The translations under genes and the position numbers were made by a program. Source: JBFMFB01 sp040752115 (GTDB lineage Bacteria; Pseudomonadota; Gammaproteobacteria; Burkholderiales; Sulfuricellaceae). From it: 33,983 nucleotides of DNA. Shown in pieces: positions 1 to 7,823 of the stretch. Under the pieces are notes generated by a model. That model did not search any database and was not told the origin of the DNA. It saw only the letters and a list, made by a program, of their open reading frames with translations. Positions within the stretch are counted from its first letter, which is position 1. Each line of letters starts with the position of its first letter. Location: the NCBI GenBank assembly GCA_040752115.1, contig JBFMFB010000023.1, forward strand, positions 1-33,983, in the 5' to 3' direction.

Positions 1-19
1 AGCTGGGCCGGGGGAAGTC

Positions 20-282
20 GGCGAGCACTGTCTGAGCTCCGCGCGTCGAAGGATGCGTAGCATACTTCGGCGCAAGGGCGAGTTGCGCAGCCGCCCGGCC
101 CGGCGAGCAACGCAGGGAAGTCGCCCGACAGGGCGACCGGCGAACCGGGGTGTCCTTCTTTTCGGTTACCTTTTCTTGGACAAGCAAGAAAAGGTAACTG
201 CCCCGCCGGGGCATCGCCGGCACTCAAACAATCCGCGCGGAGCGCGACACATGGCAGGCACTTATACGCGACTCAATAAATG
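20..282. repeat. Intergenic repeat element with long hairpin, copy 1
   Basis: This stretch upstream of the first gene is not credible coding sequence. It contains a perfect 14-bp inverted repeat, GTTACCTTTTCTTG at 165-178 and its complement at 185-198 around a 6-base loop, and a second one, GTCGCCC at 120-126 and GGGCGAC at 131-137. From memory, it resembles an unnamed hairpin-bearing repeat that is common between genes in many proteobacteria (Xanthomonas, Burkholderia and others) and is often mis-called as short ORFs. Its edges (about 101-118 and 243-280) recur in degenerate form at 23611-23672. The outer limits given are approximate. Confidence 0.65.
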
Positions 283-298
283 CGGGCGGGAGAGGCGA

Positions 299-1876
299 AT
301 GCTTTCAAAAGCCGATTTCATGATGGCGGCGGTTTTTTTCCTGCTGGCCTTGGGAGCGTCGTATTTCGCGGCCGATGGCCGGCCTTTGCTCGGCCCGGAT
401 AGTGCGTTCGCGGTGCATGTGGGCCAGAATCTGGCAAGCGGGGAGGGGCTGGTGCATCGTGTTGCCGGCGATTCATCCATACCCAAGCCGCAGCCCATGG
501 TCACCAAACCGCCGCTGTTCGCGACGCTCATCGCCGCCCTGACCGGGATGGGCGTCGCCTCCAAGACGGCCGGATGGGCCATTGTTTACGCCTCGTTTGC
601 GTTCGCCGCCGCAATGCTTTATCTCATCGCCCGGCTGGCGCTTCCTGTCGCTATCGCGGCCCTGGTTGTCGTGCTCTTCACCGCAAGCGCGCCCGGATTG
701 CTTTGGAGCATCACGCTGCATGAGGAGTGGCTTTTTATTGCCCTGAGCTTCGCGTCCCTTCTGATTCTCTCTGTGCTGAGGGAAAGAGCGCAGCATTCTC
801 ATAATGGCTGGTGGGCCTTGCTCGGCGTTGTTACGGGGGCGGCGCTGCTCGCCAGCTACCAGGGATTCCCTCTGGTTCTGACCGTGGGAGCGGTGTTGCT
901 CTTCGATGGCGCCAGGAATTCCAGGTCATGGCGACATCTTGGCTTCTACGTGCTGGGACTGACAGCTATCGGCATTTATCCGCTGGTTCGATTCGCGAAT
1001 CTTTGGGCCGCGGGCGTCAAGCCCAGTTTCGACCTGGGCGGCGAGCCCACATGGCTCGCGATCAGCGCCGGGTTGATCCACGTCTTGCAGAATGATTTTC
1101 TGGGGCGTCTGGTGGTCTGGCTCGGCAGCGCATCCCCGGGCCACATTGCCGTTCTCGTTGCGTCGTATGTCTCGTTGGGTCTGCTCCTTGCCGCAGCGGC
1201 CAGACACAAGGCTTTGGTGCCGGCCTCGCTGTATGTTGCGGTTTATGTCCTGCTGCTTATTTTCCAGTTGGCCGGGGGAGGAAGAGGCTTCCTCGAGCCC
1301 CGGGTGGTCGTGCCCGTGGAGGCGCTGTTGCTCCTGGTGGTGACAGCAGTGCTGTGGCGGCTTGCCGAAAACGACCGCCGTCTGCTCAGGGCAGGCGCTT
1401 TGGCCGCCGGTCTGCTCGGCGTGGCGTTGTATGCGAATGCCCAATACCACGGGTTTCGGAAGATCGCAGGCGACGGCAGCGCGGCGCGCGCCTCGCGCGA
1501 ATACTGTCCTTCGCCGCAAACACTTGCATGGGTCAAGGGGAACATTCCGCCGGGTGCCGTCATTCTCAGCACGCAATGCGGCTACCAGCTTCTCGCCGAT
1601 GCCAGCGAGTACTATTGGGTTGCCATTCCGCCTGCCGATGAATATGCTTCCTCTCCACGTTTTCACGAACGGTGGGGCGAGGCGGATTTCCTCAGAGTGA
1701 GTGTGGCCACGGGAGCCAAATGGGCGGTGATCCTTTTGGGTGAGCGCGGAGATCCGCTCAGGCAGAAACCCGGCTACGGTGCGTTCGTTGACAGGCTTCT
1801 GGCTGGAGAAGCCGGAACTCAACGGGTCAGGCGAGTCGTGAAGTTTAGCGACGGCGCCGTCTATTCTATCGAGTAG
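299..1876 (+). CDS. GT39-like multi-pass membrane glycosyltransferase
   Basis: This is probably a polyprenyl-phosphate-sugar-dependent glycosyltransferase of the PMT/ArnT-like (GT39) class, acting at the periplasmic face of the inner membrane. The 525-aa product has an N-terminal membrane segment. It is followed by an acidic loop (GPDSAF, D about residue 33) and a KPPL motif near residue 70, which is the arrangement seen in this superfamily. About ten hydrophobic stretches follow, then a soluble C-terminal domain of about 130 residues. The start at 299 was chosen because GGGAGAGG lies just upstream and the hydrophobic N-terminus begins there; the in-frame extension back to 53 is repeat sequence. 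Its end overlaps the convergent glycosyltransferase by 11 bp. The substrate is unknown, and the class rather than the specific function is what the sequence supports. Confidence 0.72.
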   Translation: MLSKADFMMAAVFFLLALGASYFAADGRPLLGPDSAFAVHVGQNLASGEGLVHRVAGDSSIPKPQPMVTKPPLFATLIAALTGMGVASKTAGWAIVYASFAFAAAMLYLIARLALPVAIAALVVVLFTASAPGLLWSITLHEEWLFIALSFASLLILSVLRERAQHSHNGWWALLGVVTGAALLASYQGFPLVLTVGAVLLFDGARNSRSWRHLGFYVLGLTAIGIYPLVRFANLWAAGVKPSFDLGGEPTWLAISAGLIHVLQNDFLGRLVVWLGSASPGHIAVLVASYVSLGLLLAAAARHKALVPASLYVAVYVLLLIFQLAGGGRGFLEPRVVVPVEALLLLVVTAVLWRLAENDRRLLRAGALAAGLLGVALYANAQYHGFRKIAGDGSAARASREYCPSPQTLAWVKGNIPPGAVILSTQCGYQLLADASEYYWVAIPPADEYASSPRFHERWGEADFLRVSVATGAKWAVILLGERGDPLRQKPGYGAFVDRLLAGEAGTQRVRRVVKFSDGAVYSIE

Positions 1877-2975
1877 GACGTTTTTCGCGCTGCTTGGGTG
1901 AAAGAACATCCCGAAAAACATCGGCCAATTTTGAGGCGAATAGCCGTATGTCGTATTTTTCCTCGCACAAGAGACGGCTTCTTCGCCCCATTTCCATAGC
2001 TTCGCCTGGATGGGAGAGCAGGTAGGAAATGGCTGTTCTCCATTGGTTCACATCGCCGGGGGCGACCCAAATCCCGATGCCTTCCTTCTCGATGTCGATG
2101 TCGATATAGTCGTTGCGCGTCATGACCACCGCTTTTCCCATCGCCATGGCATCGAGCAGGCTTGTCAGCCCGGCTAGCGCGTCGACTTCGGCCATGGGGA
2201 TGGCGATCAGATGGGCTTTTTTGTACTCCTGCAACACCTCGCGGTACGAGACTGCATTGCTTCCTTTGGGGCCGTATCGCGCCTGGACGTTGTCAGGCAT
2301 GTCGGCAACGGAAGGGGCAGAAGATTCGGAGCAGTAGATCTGCACCCGGCAATCCAGATTTCTTGCGGATTCGACCAGCGTGTTGTAATCCCGCTTCGCC
2401 TTTCCCGCGCTGACGACAAGAGGCGGGTCCTCAGCCGCGCTATTTCCATCCCACGCCCTGCCGGCGTCGTAGAATGCCAGGTCGGCGCCCCATTCCAGTG
2501 TTATCGATTTGCCATCGGGAATGGAAAAATCATTTTTCAGCTTGTCTTCGACTTTCTTGCTGAGGCAGATGAGCTTGTCGTGGGCTTTGACAAATCGCTC
2601 GTTTTCCGCCGTGGCTTGAACCGGATGGTGAATTACGGCAACCAGCGGTTTTCGGAAAATGCCGAGGGCGCGCAGGCGTGCTAGCAGGGAAGTGTGGGTT
2701 TGGCAGCCAGAATAGACGAGGTCGTATCCGGAGCGGAGAAGCACCCGCAATTGCTGATCCAGCGCAAGCGTTTCCAGGCGATTCATATTCAGAAGCCGCT
2801 GGAATCTCCAGTGATCGTTCAGGGCCGCGAATTTTTCGTGTGGCAATATTTCGACATCAACTCCGTATTCCCCCAGATGCGAGACACCCCAAAGATGATG
2901 GCCGGGATACGTGCCGCTTTTCCATAGATCCCAGGCCTCGCGCATTTCATAGTTGTTAATGAATAATGCCTTCAT
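1866..2975 (-). CDS. Glycosyltransferase, GT4-like
   Basis: This is a soluble, GT-B fold glycosyltransferase of 369 aa, probably building a surface polysaccharide from nucleotide sugars at the cytoplasmic face of the membrane. The start at 2975 (MKALFINNYE) gives the usual beta-strand opening; the frame extends further upstream but that extension reads as non-coding. The C-terminal half has the Rossmann-like donor-binding region, with AGLTSLLDAMAMGKAVV near residue 270. There a DAMAMGKAV segment stands where many GT4 enzymes have E-A-x-A-x-G-x-P-V, so the second glutamate of the EX7E motif is replaced. Its 3' end overlaps the convergent membrane glycosyltransferase. It may be co-transcribed with the large heparinase-like gene 202 bp upstream. 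Donor and acceptor are unknown. Confidence 0.75.
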   Translation of the reverse strand: MKALFINNYEMREAWDLWKSGTYPGHHLWGVSHLGEYGVDVEILPHEKFAALNDHWRFQRLLNMNRLETLALDQQLRVLLRSGYDLVYSGCQTHTSLLARLRALGIFRKPLVAVIHHPVQATAENERFVKAHDKLICLSKKVEDKLKNDFSIPDGKSITLEWGADLAFYDAGRAWDGNSAAEDPPLVVSAGKAKRDYNTLVESARNLDCRVQIYCSESSAPSVADMPDNVQARYGPKGSNAVSYREVLQEYKKAHLIAIPMAEVDALAGLTSLLDAMAMGKAVVMTRNDYIDIDIEKEGIGIWVAPGDVNQWRTAISYLLSHPGEAMEMGRRSRLLCEEKYDIRLFASKLADVFRDVLSPKQREKRPTR

Positions 2976-3177
2976 ATGAGATTTCCCGGTTTTCTCCTTT
3001 TGACAGGGTGGGGTTGATGCCGCCAGTCTCTCATCCTGCCGAACGCTGATCCAGTATTTCGGCGTTGGAGAACCGACACGAAAACGAAGTTCCGGGAAGG
3101 TCGGCCGTGCAGCCGATGCGCTGGTATGGCCGCACGCAGCCGGAACTGGTTTCTTTGGGGTGCAACGGGCCGGGCCT

Positions 3178-6100
3178 TCAAGGGAGGGCCGGAACGTCGA
3201 GCGAGCGGGAAGACGGCGCGGCGCCATGCTCTACGATTTCGACCCGTGCATCGCTGCGTCCGGGAATGAACCACCAGCGCGTCGTCCGCCGCGGCCCAAC
3301 GATTTCGCAGCCCACGCGGTTTCCGCTTTCCAGCAGCCGCACCGCGTGCGGTGGGTTTCGGTCGAGGGTGCTCGGCAACAGGACGACCAGGAAATTGTCT
3401 TCCGCGTTGTCGCCGGGAGGCGTTACCTCGATGCGCCACGCGCCCGGTTCGAAGGCGCCCGGATTAAGCATTCGCTCGGCAAGCATTCCGTTTTCGTCGT
3501 AGTTTCTCCCGTCCACGTAAAATTCGAACCCCTTCCCGCCGATGGAATGGATGACGGCTTTGCGCGGCAGAAGCACCGTTCCCGCCAACCTTCCGCCTAC
3601 GTGGGCCGGCCGGTCGGCGGGCTGGACGCCGACCGTGAATCCGGCGCCCGCGACGGCCGGCCTCTCGATGGTGTGGAGCAGCCACCGCTTGCGGAAATGC
3701 GGCTGGGTCGCCCGCACTTGATCGAAGATCACGATCACGTCGTCCACGCGGTCATAGCCGAAGGTTCGCCAGAACCGTTCCACGCGCCTCGTGCGGTGCG
3801 AGAACGTGCCCTGCCCCGAGTAGCGGTTGGTGTAGGCGGGCGTGACGTCGGCTGCGGCGACGATCAAACCATCCCGGTCAAGCAGCCGTTCGATTTTGCC
3901 GGTATGGTAGATCTCGCTCTTTGCCCGCCATTCCGCGATATCCAGAGGCGCCGGTTCGACCCCCCACCCCGATCCGATGCGCCGCTGCCCGCCGTCGTTC
4001 GCGATCGCACGGAATTTCCCGATCCCGCGCACCGAGGCGACGGTGTCGGCCGGATCGGTCACCGTTACCGTATTGTGCGCGATGGTCTGGTAGGTGTAGT
4101 TCATGTGGTGGTCCGCCCCATAGTGAGGGCCGTAGAAACCGGCGTCGATGGCTAGCGCGCCGCCCTTGTAGATGTTGAACGCGCCCTGGTCGAGGTGAGA
4201 GTGCGACCAGTAGTTGTCGCCCGCCTTGAACGACAGATAGGTGGCATCGGGGCCCCAGCCGTTTCTTGCGACGATCATGCCGATGCCGTCGAAATGACGC
4301 GCCAGGGGCATGCTCGAAAGCGCGCCGGGGTCGTACAGGGAGGGGTCCGTCAGCGGCCCCCAAGGCCACGAGGTCGGCCGCAGATCCTTCGGGGCGCGCC
4401 CGAAGGTGTAGGCGGCCGGCTCGCGGTATTCCAGCGCCAGCGCCAGGAAGTCTGGCTCTCCGCGACCTTCGAGGGCACCGACATCGCCCCAGCGGAAAGG
4501 CGTTTCATCGGGACGCCTGCGGTATACCAGGAAATCGAGGAAACCCCGGATGCCCGGCTCGGATGCGAACAGGTCCTCGCCGGTCACGCTCCGCCACATG
4601 GCCGGCAACTGGTAGATTGCCTGCCCGATTCCGAGCCAGACATATTCGCCTCCCTCGTGCCAGCCCCCGTTCCGCCCCATGATCTGGCGCCAGACCGGAA
4701 GGATCCGGTTTTTCCACAGATCGTGGGTGAAGCGCATCACGTCATCTCCCCGCGGATCGTCGCCGTAGAGGGCAAGCGTCATCGCCATCAGCGCCTGCGC
4801 GGGGCTGTTGTAGAGATAGACGTTATACGGCGAAAGCCGATGCTCGCGAATGACGTGGATGATGTAATTGCATCCTTCCGCCAGCTTGCGGCGCAGTGCA
4901 GCCCGCTGCGGCTCAGTCCACTGGTCGTACAGCCAGTCGTATGCCACCGCCAGCGGTTTGCCCTGATCGTTGCCGCGGTCGACGAATTCCAGGGCCATCA
5001 GGCGGCTGTGCAGTTCGGCGAGGTCCTGGCTGCCGGGGTAAGCTTTCGCCAGCAGCGTCGCCGCGTAGAGGTCGCCGCGCTGCTTCGCGAGCTGGCGCAT
5101 CAGGTCGAAATAGCCCGGATTGTCCCTCTCCAGCCGCGCGATCTCGGCCGACGTGGGGGCGGGGAGGCGCGGATGCGCACGGCGGAAATGGGGCAACAGG
5201 GGCGGCGGCAGCGCTTCGGCTTGCGGCAGCCGGGGCATCCAGCGCTGATCCAGAGGGCGCTCGAAGGTATGTCCGAGCAGCAGCCCTGCTGCCGCGGTTG
5301 ATATCACCAAAGTGGCAGCCATGCCGGCCGTCGTTCGCCACCGGCGGGGGCCGGATTCGCGCGGGGGCGCTGCACCGCTTTGCCCCTCCTGCCAGCCGGG
5401 ACGCCAGCCCCAAGGCGCCAGCCAGCCGGCGACCGCGAATAGCGCCCGAATCCCGTCGCCTCCACCGCCGGCGAGCAGCCCGGCTCCGTAACCGACCGCA
5501 AGCGCCAGCGGCACGCCGGCCACAGCGACCATCCCGCGCCGATGGTAGGGGGTGACGAGATTCGCCAGCCACGCGAGCGCAAGGAACGGAGCGGAGGCGG
5601 CAAGCCGCTCCAGGAAATCCACCATCCCGGGCAGATGGGCCTGGAAGGGTACCCAAGCGAGGGCCAGTATCTGGGTGTTCCAAGCAATCCTATCCGGGGC
5701 GATCAGGCCGGCCACGAAGGAACCCAGCAGGGCGGCTGCCGCCGAGGCTGGCCAGGCATTGCGCGGCAGCCGCAGCAGGCCGTGCAGTGCCAGAAGTCCC
5801 ATGGCGAGCCCGAGCGCGACATCGACGGAAAGCGCCCAGCCCGAAGGCGAAAAGCGCAGCAGCAGAACCACGGCGATGCCCTTGGCGGCAAGTGCGCCCG
5901 TGACGAACAGGACGTATGCCCGGAAAGCGTGTGCTCCGGGCTTCAACAACAGGGCGGCGAGCAGTCCCAGTCCGGCAGCCTGCAAGGCGTTGGCGGCGAC
6001 CGCCGCCGGATTCGGGCGGGCCGAGTCCAGTGCCAGCAGCCAAACCGGCCCCACGCTCGATTTCAGCGCACCGATCGTCGTGGAAGGGGCGATTGCGCCG

Positions 6101-6651
6101 AGGCCCGCGAACGTCGCCAATACAAGCACGGCAAAGCCGGCGCCCACGAAAGCACCCGGCATCAGCCATGCTTCCCGCAACATCCGCAGCCGCATTGCCA
6201 GGCCGGAACCCGGCCTGACCATCCAGGCGAGGCCAATGCCCGCGAGCACGCCGGCGCCATTGGCCGCGATCGTCTGGCCGGTGGGTGCTCCGGTCGCATG
6301 CGCAAGCTGGAGCGCCCCGGACAGCAGGACGATGCCGGACCCCGCCGCTGCCGCCGCCAGGCCGCCGGTCAGGACGCCAACGGCGCGCTGCAGGGCCAAT
6401 GCCATGAACAGCCCGGCCGGCAAATATTGAAGGAACTCTGCCAGTGCTTCGCTCTTGGAAATGCCGCGCGTAGCGGGGCCGGGGAGCCGGCTCAGGATGT
6501 CCAGTTCGATGCCGTGCCAGCCGTGGAACGGGTGAAGGCCGGCCCAGATCAGCATGACTCCATAGACCAGGGCCAGTGCGGCGGCTACGGACGCCCCCTC
6601 CCGCTCTTGCGGGCGTGAGGCGCTTTTGGGTGACTGGGACCGACGTTTCAT
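3178..6651 (-). CDS. VanZ-like / multi-TM / heparinase II-III fusion protein
   Basis: The 1157-aa protein joins two modules. Residues about 24-150 look like a VanZ-type membrane domain, and hydrophobic segments continue to about residue 460 (around a dozen by eye). From about 500 there is an alpha-helical region typical of the alpha/alpha toroid of heparinase II/III-type polysaccharide lyases (motifs NGGWHEGGEY and YNSPAQALMAM). The beta-sandwich follows, with HSHLDQGAFNIY near residue 817 and the downstream IAHNTVTV. Such enzymes cleave uronic-acid polysaccharides by beta-elimination. Here the catalytic part would be tethered to the inner membrane, presumably facing the periplasm. The ATG at 6651 precedes the first membrane segment but has only a poor ribosome site. 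Flanking glycosyltransferases suggest a role in making, trimming or releasing an exopolysaccharide. Activity and substrate are inferred. Confidence 0.78.
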   Translation of the reverse strand: MKRRSQSPKSASRPQEREGASVAAALALVYGVMLIWAGLHPFHGWHGIELDILSRLPGPATRGISKSEALAEFLQYLPAGLFMALALQRAVGVLTGGLAAAAAGSGIVLLSGALQLAHATGAPTGQTIAANGAGVLAGIGLAWMVRPGSGLAMRLRMLREAWLMPGAFVGAGFAVLVLATFAGLGAIAPSTTIGALKSSVGPVWLLALDSARPNPAAVAANALQAAGLGLLAALLLKPGAHAFRAYVLFVTGALAAKGIAVVLLLRFSPSGWALSVDVALGLAMGLLALHGLLRLPRNAWPASAAAALLGSFVAGLIAPDRIAWNTQILALAWVPFQAHLPGMVDFLERLAASAPFLALAWLANLVTPYHRRGMVAVAGVPLALAVGYGAGLLAGGGGDGIRALFAVAGWLAPWGWRPGWQEGQSGAAPPRESGPRRWRTTAGMAATLVISTAAAGLLLGHTFERPLDQRWMPRLPQAEALPPPLLPHFRRAHPRLPAPTSAEIARLERDNPGYFDLMRQLAKQRGDLYAATLLAKAYPGSQDLAELHSRLMALEFVDRGNDQGKPLAVAYDWLYDQWTEPQRAALRRKLAEGCNYIIHVIREHRLSPYNVYLYNSPAQALMAMTLALYGDDPRGDDVMRFTHDLWKNRILPVWRQIMGRNGGWHEGGEYVWLGIGQAIYQLPAMWRSVTGEDLFASEPGIRGFLDFLVYRRRPDETPFRWGDVGALEGRGEPDFLALALEYREPAAYTFGRAPKDLRPTSWPWGPLTDPSLYDPGALSSMPLARHFDGIGMIVARNGWGPDATYLSFKAGDNYWSHSHLDQGAFNIYKGGALAIDAGFYGPHYGADHHMNYTYQTIAHNTVTVTDPADTVASVRGIGKFRAIANDGGQRRIGSGWGVEPAPLDIAEWRAKSEIYHTGKIERLLDRDGLIVAAADVTPAYTNRYSGQGTFSHRTRRVERFWRTFGYDRVDDVIVIFDQVRATQPHFRKRWLLHTIERPAVAGAGFTVGVQPADRPAHVGGRLAGTVLLPRKAVIHSIGGKGFEFYVDGRNYDENGMLAERMLNPGAFEPGAWRIEVTPPGDNAEDNFLVVLLPSTLDRNPPHAVRLLESGNRVGCEIVGPRRTTRWWFIPGRSDARVEIVEHGAAPSSRSLDVPALP

Positions 6652-6853
6652 CCTGGGCAGGGGGCGCGTTCTTCCGGGGGAGGGATTTCGCCGCGCGTGC
6701 GGTGAAATCTTCGGGTTTTCGGGACGGCTGTCTGGGCGAAATTAGCACAGGGCGCCATCCATGTAAATTCAGCTACAATCATCGAAGCGGCACGGTGAAA
6801 TTTCCAGACCTTCGTCCGGCCGCCTCAACAGTATCCGATTTGCGAGCTGCGCA

Positions 6854-7822
6854 ATGAATCATGACGTATTCAACGGCGACGCCGACGGCATTTGCGCCCT
6901 GCATCAGCTCCGGCTCGCTTTCCCCGCGGAAAGCGAACTCGTCACCGGGGTGAAGCGCGATATCGCCTTGGTGGAGAGAGTGTCCTGCGTATCCGGGGAT
7001 AGCGTGACGGTGCTCGATATCGCTATGAGCAAGAACCGTGAGGCGCTGCTTGCGCTGCTCGACAAGGGCGTCAACGTTCTGTACTTCGACCACCATAACC
7101 CCGGCGAAATTCCGAGCCATCCGAACCTGAAGGCGGTGATCGACACCCGCCCCGATGTTTGCACCAGCCTGCTGGTCAACCGCCATCTCGGCGGCCAGTT
7201 TCCGGTCTGGGCGGTGGTGGCGGCTTTCGGCGACAATCTGGGCGACAGCGCGCGCCGCGCCGCCGAGCCCTTGGGCCTGGATGCAGGCCGGCTCGACCGG
7301 CTACGCCGGCTGGGGGAGTGCCTCAACTATAATGCCTATGGCGAAGGGGTGGAGGATCTTTTCTTTCACCCGGCCGAGCTTTACCGGATGGTGCACCGCT
7401 ACCGGGACCCGTTTGCCTTCATGCGCGAGGAGGCCGCATTCGAGACCCTGGATCGCGGATATGCGGAGGACATGGCGCTGGCCCGGGCCGTCCGCCCGGA
7501 AGCGGAAACGGGAGGCGGCGCTATTTATCTGTTGCCGGATGCGGCCTGGGCCCGCCGGGTGAGCGGCGCCTTCGGCAACTGGCTTGCCGCTTCCGCGCCC
7601 GAGCGCGCCCATGCGGTGCTGACGCGCCGTTCCAGGGGCGGCTTCGTGGTCAGCGTGCGCGCGCCGCTCGCGACCAAACAGGGAGCGGATGTGTTGTGCG
7701 CTCAATTCGAAACCGGCGGCGGGCGCAAGGCCGCGGCGGGAATCAACCGTCTGCCGGAGGATCAACTGACACGGTTCGCGACGCTTTTCGCGGAAGCGTT
7801 TTCGAGGGATGGGACTGTCTGA
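6854..7822 (+). CDS. DHH-family phosphoesterase
   Basis: The 322-aa protein has the DHH phosphoesterase layout. An N-terminal acidic motif FNGDADGICALH (residues 6-17) is followed by a VLDIA segment, the signature FDHHNPGE near residue 83 and AFGDNLGD near 124. A C-terminal DHHA1-like part ends in GGGRKAAAG around residue 288. Relatives of this size (NrnA type) degrade short oligoribonucleotides or pApA, or dephosphorylate 3'-phosphoadenosine 5'-phosphate (PAP). The usual GGGH of DHHA1 reads GGGR here, so substrate handling may differ. The stop lies one base before the start of the APS kinase gene, so the two form an operon, which fits a PAP-recycling role but does not prove it. A TACAAT at 6774-6779 could be a -10 box, though no convincing -35 is visible. 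Confidence 0.78.
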   Translation: MNHDVFNGDADGICALHQLRLAFPAESELVTGVKRDIALVERVSCVSGDSVTVLDIAMSKNREALLALLDKGVNVLYFDHHNPGEIPSHPNLKAVIDTRPDVCTSLLVNRHLGGQFPVWAVVAAFGDNLGDSARRAAEPLGLDAGRLDRLRRLGECLNYNAYGEGVEDLFFHPAELYRMVHRYRDPFAFMREEAAFETLDRGYAEDMALARAVRPEAETGGGAIYLLPDAAWARRVSGAFGNWLAASAPERAHAVLTRRSRGGFVVSVRAPLATKQGADVLCAQFETGGGRKAAAGINRLPEDQLTRFATLFAEAFSRDGTV

Positions 7823-7823
7823 T

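Noticed and set aside
53..298. N-terminal extension of the first gene back to position 53
   Set aside because: The extension reads through a palindromic repeat, and a good ribosome site precedes the ATG at 299, where the membrane protein begins.
2976..3177. Possible small gene between the GT4 gene and the heparinase-like gene
   Set aside because: The open frame is only the upstream extension of the GT4 gene; its sequence has no family resemblance and no ribosome site fits a separate start.
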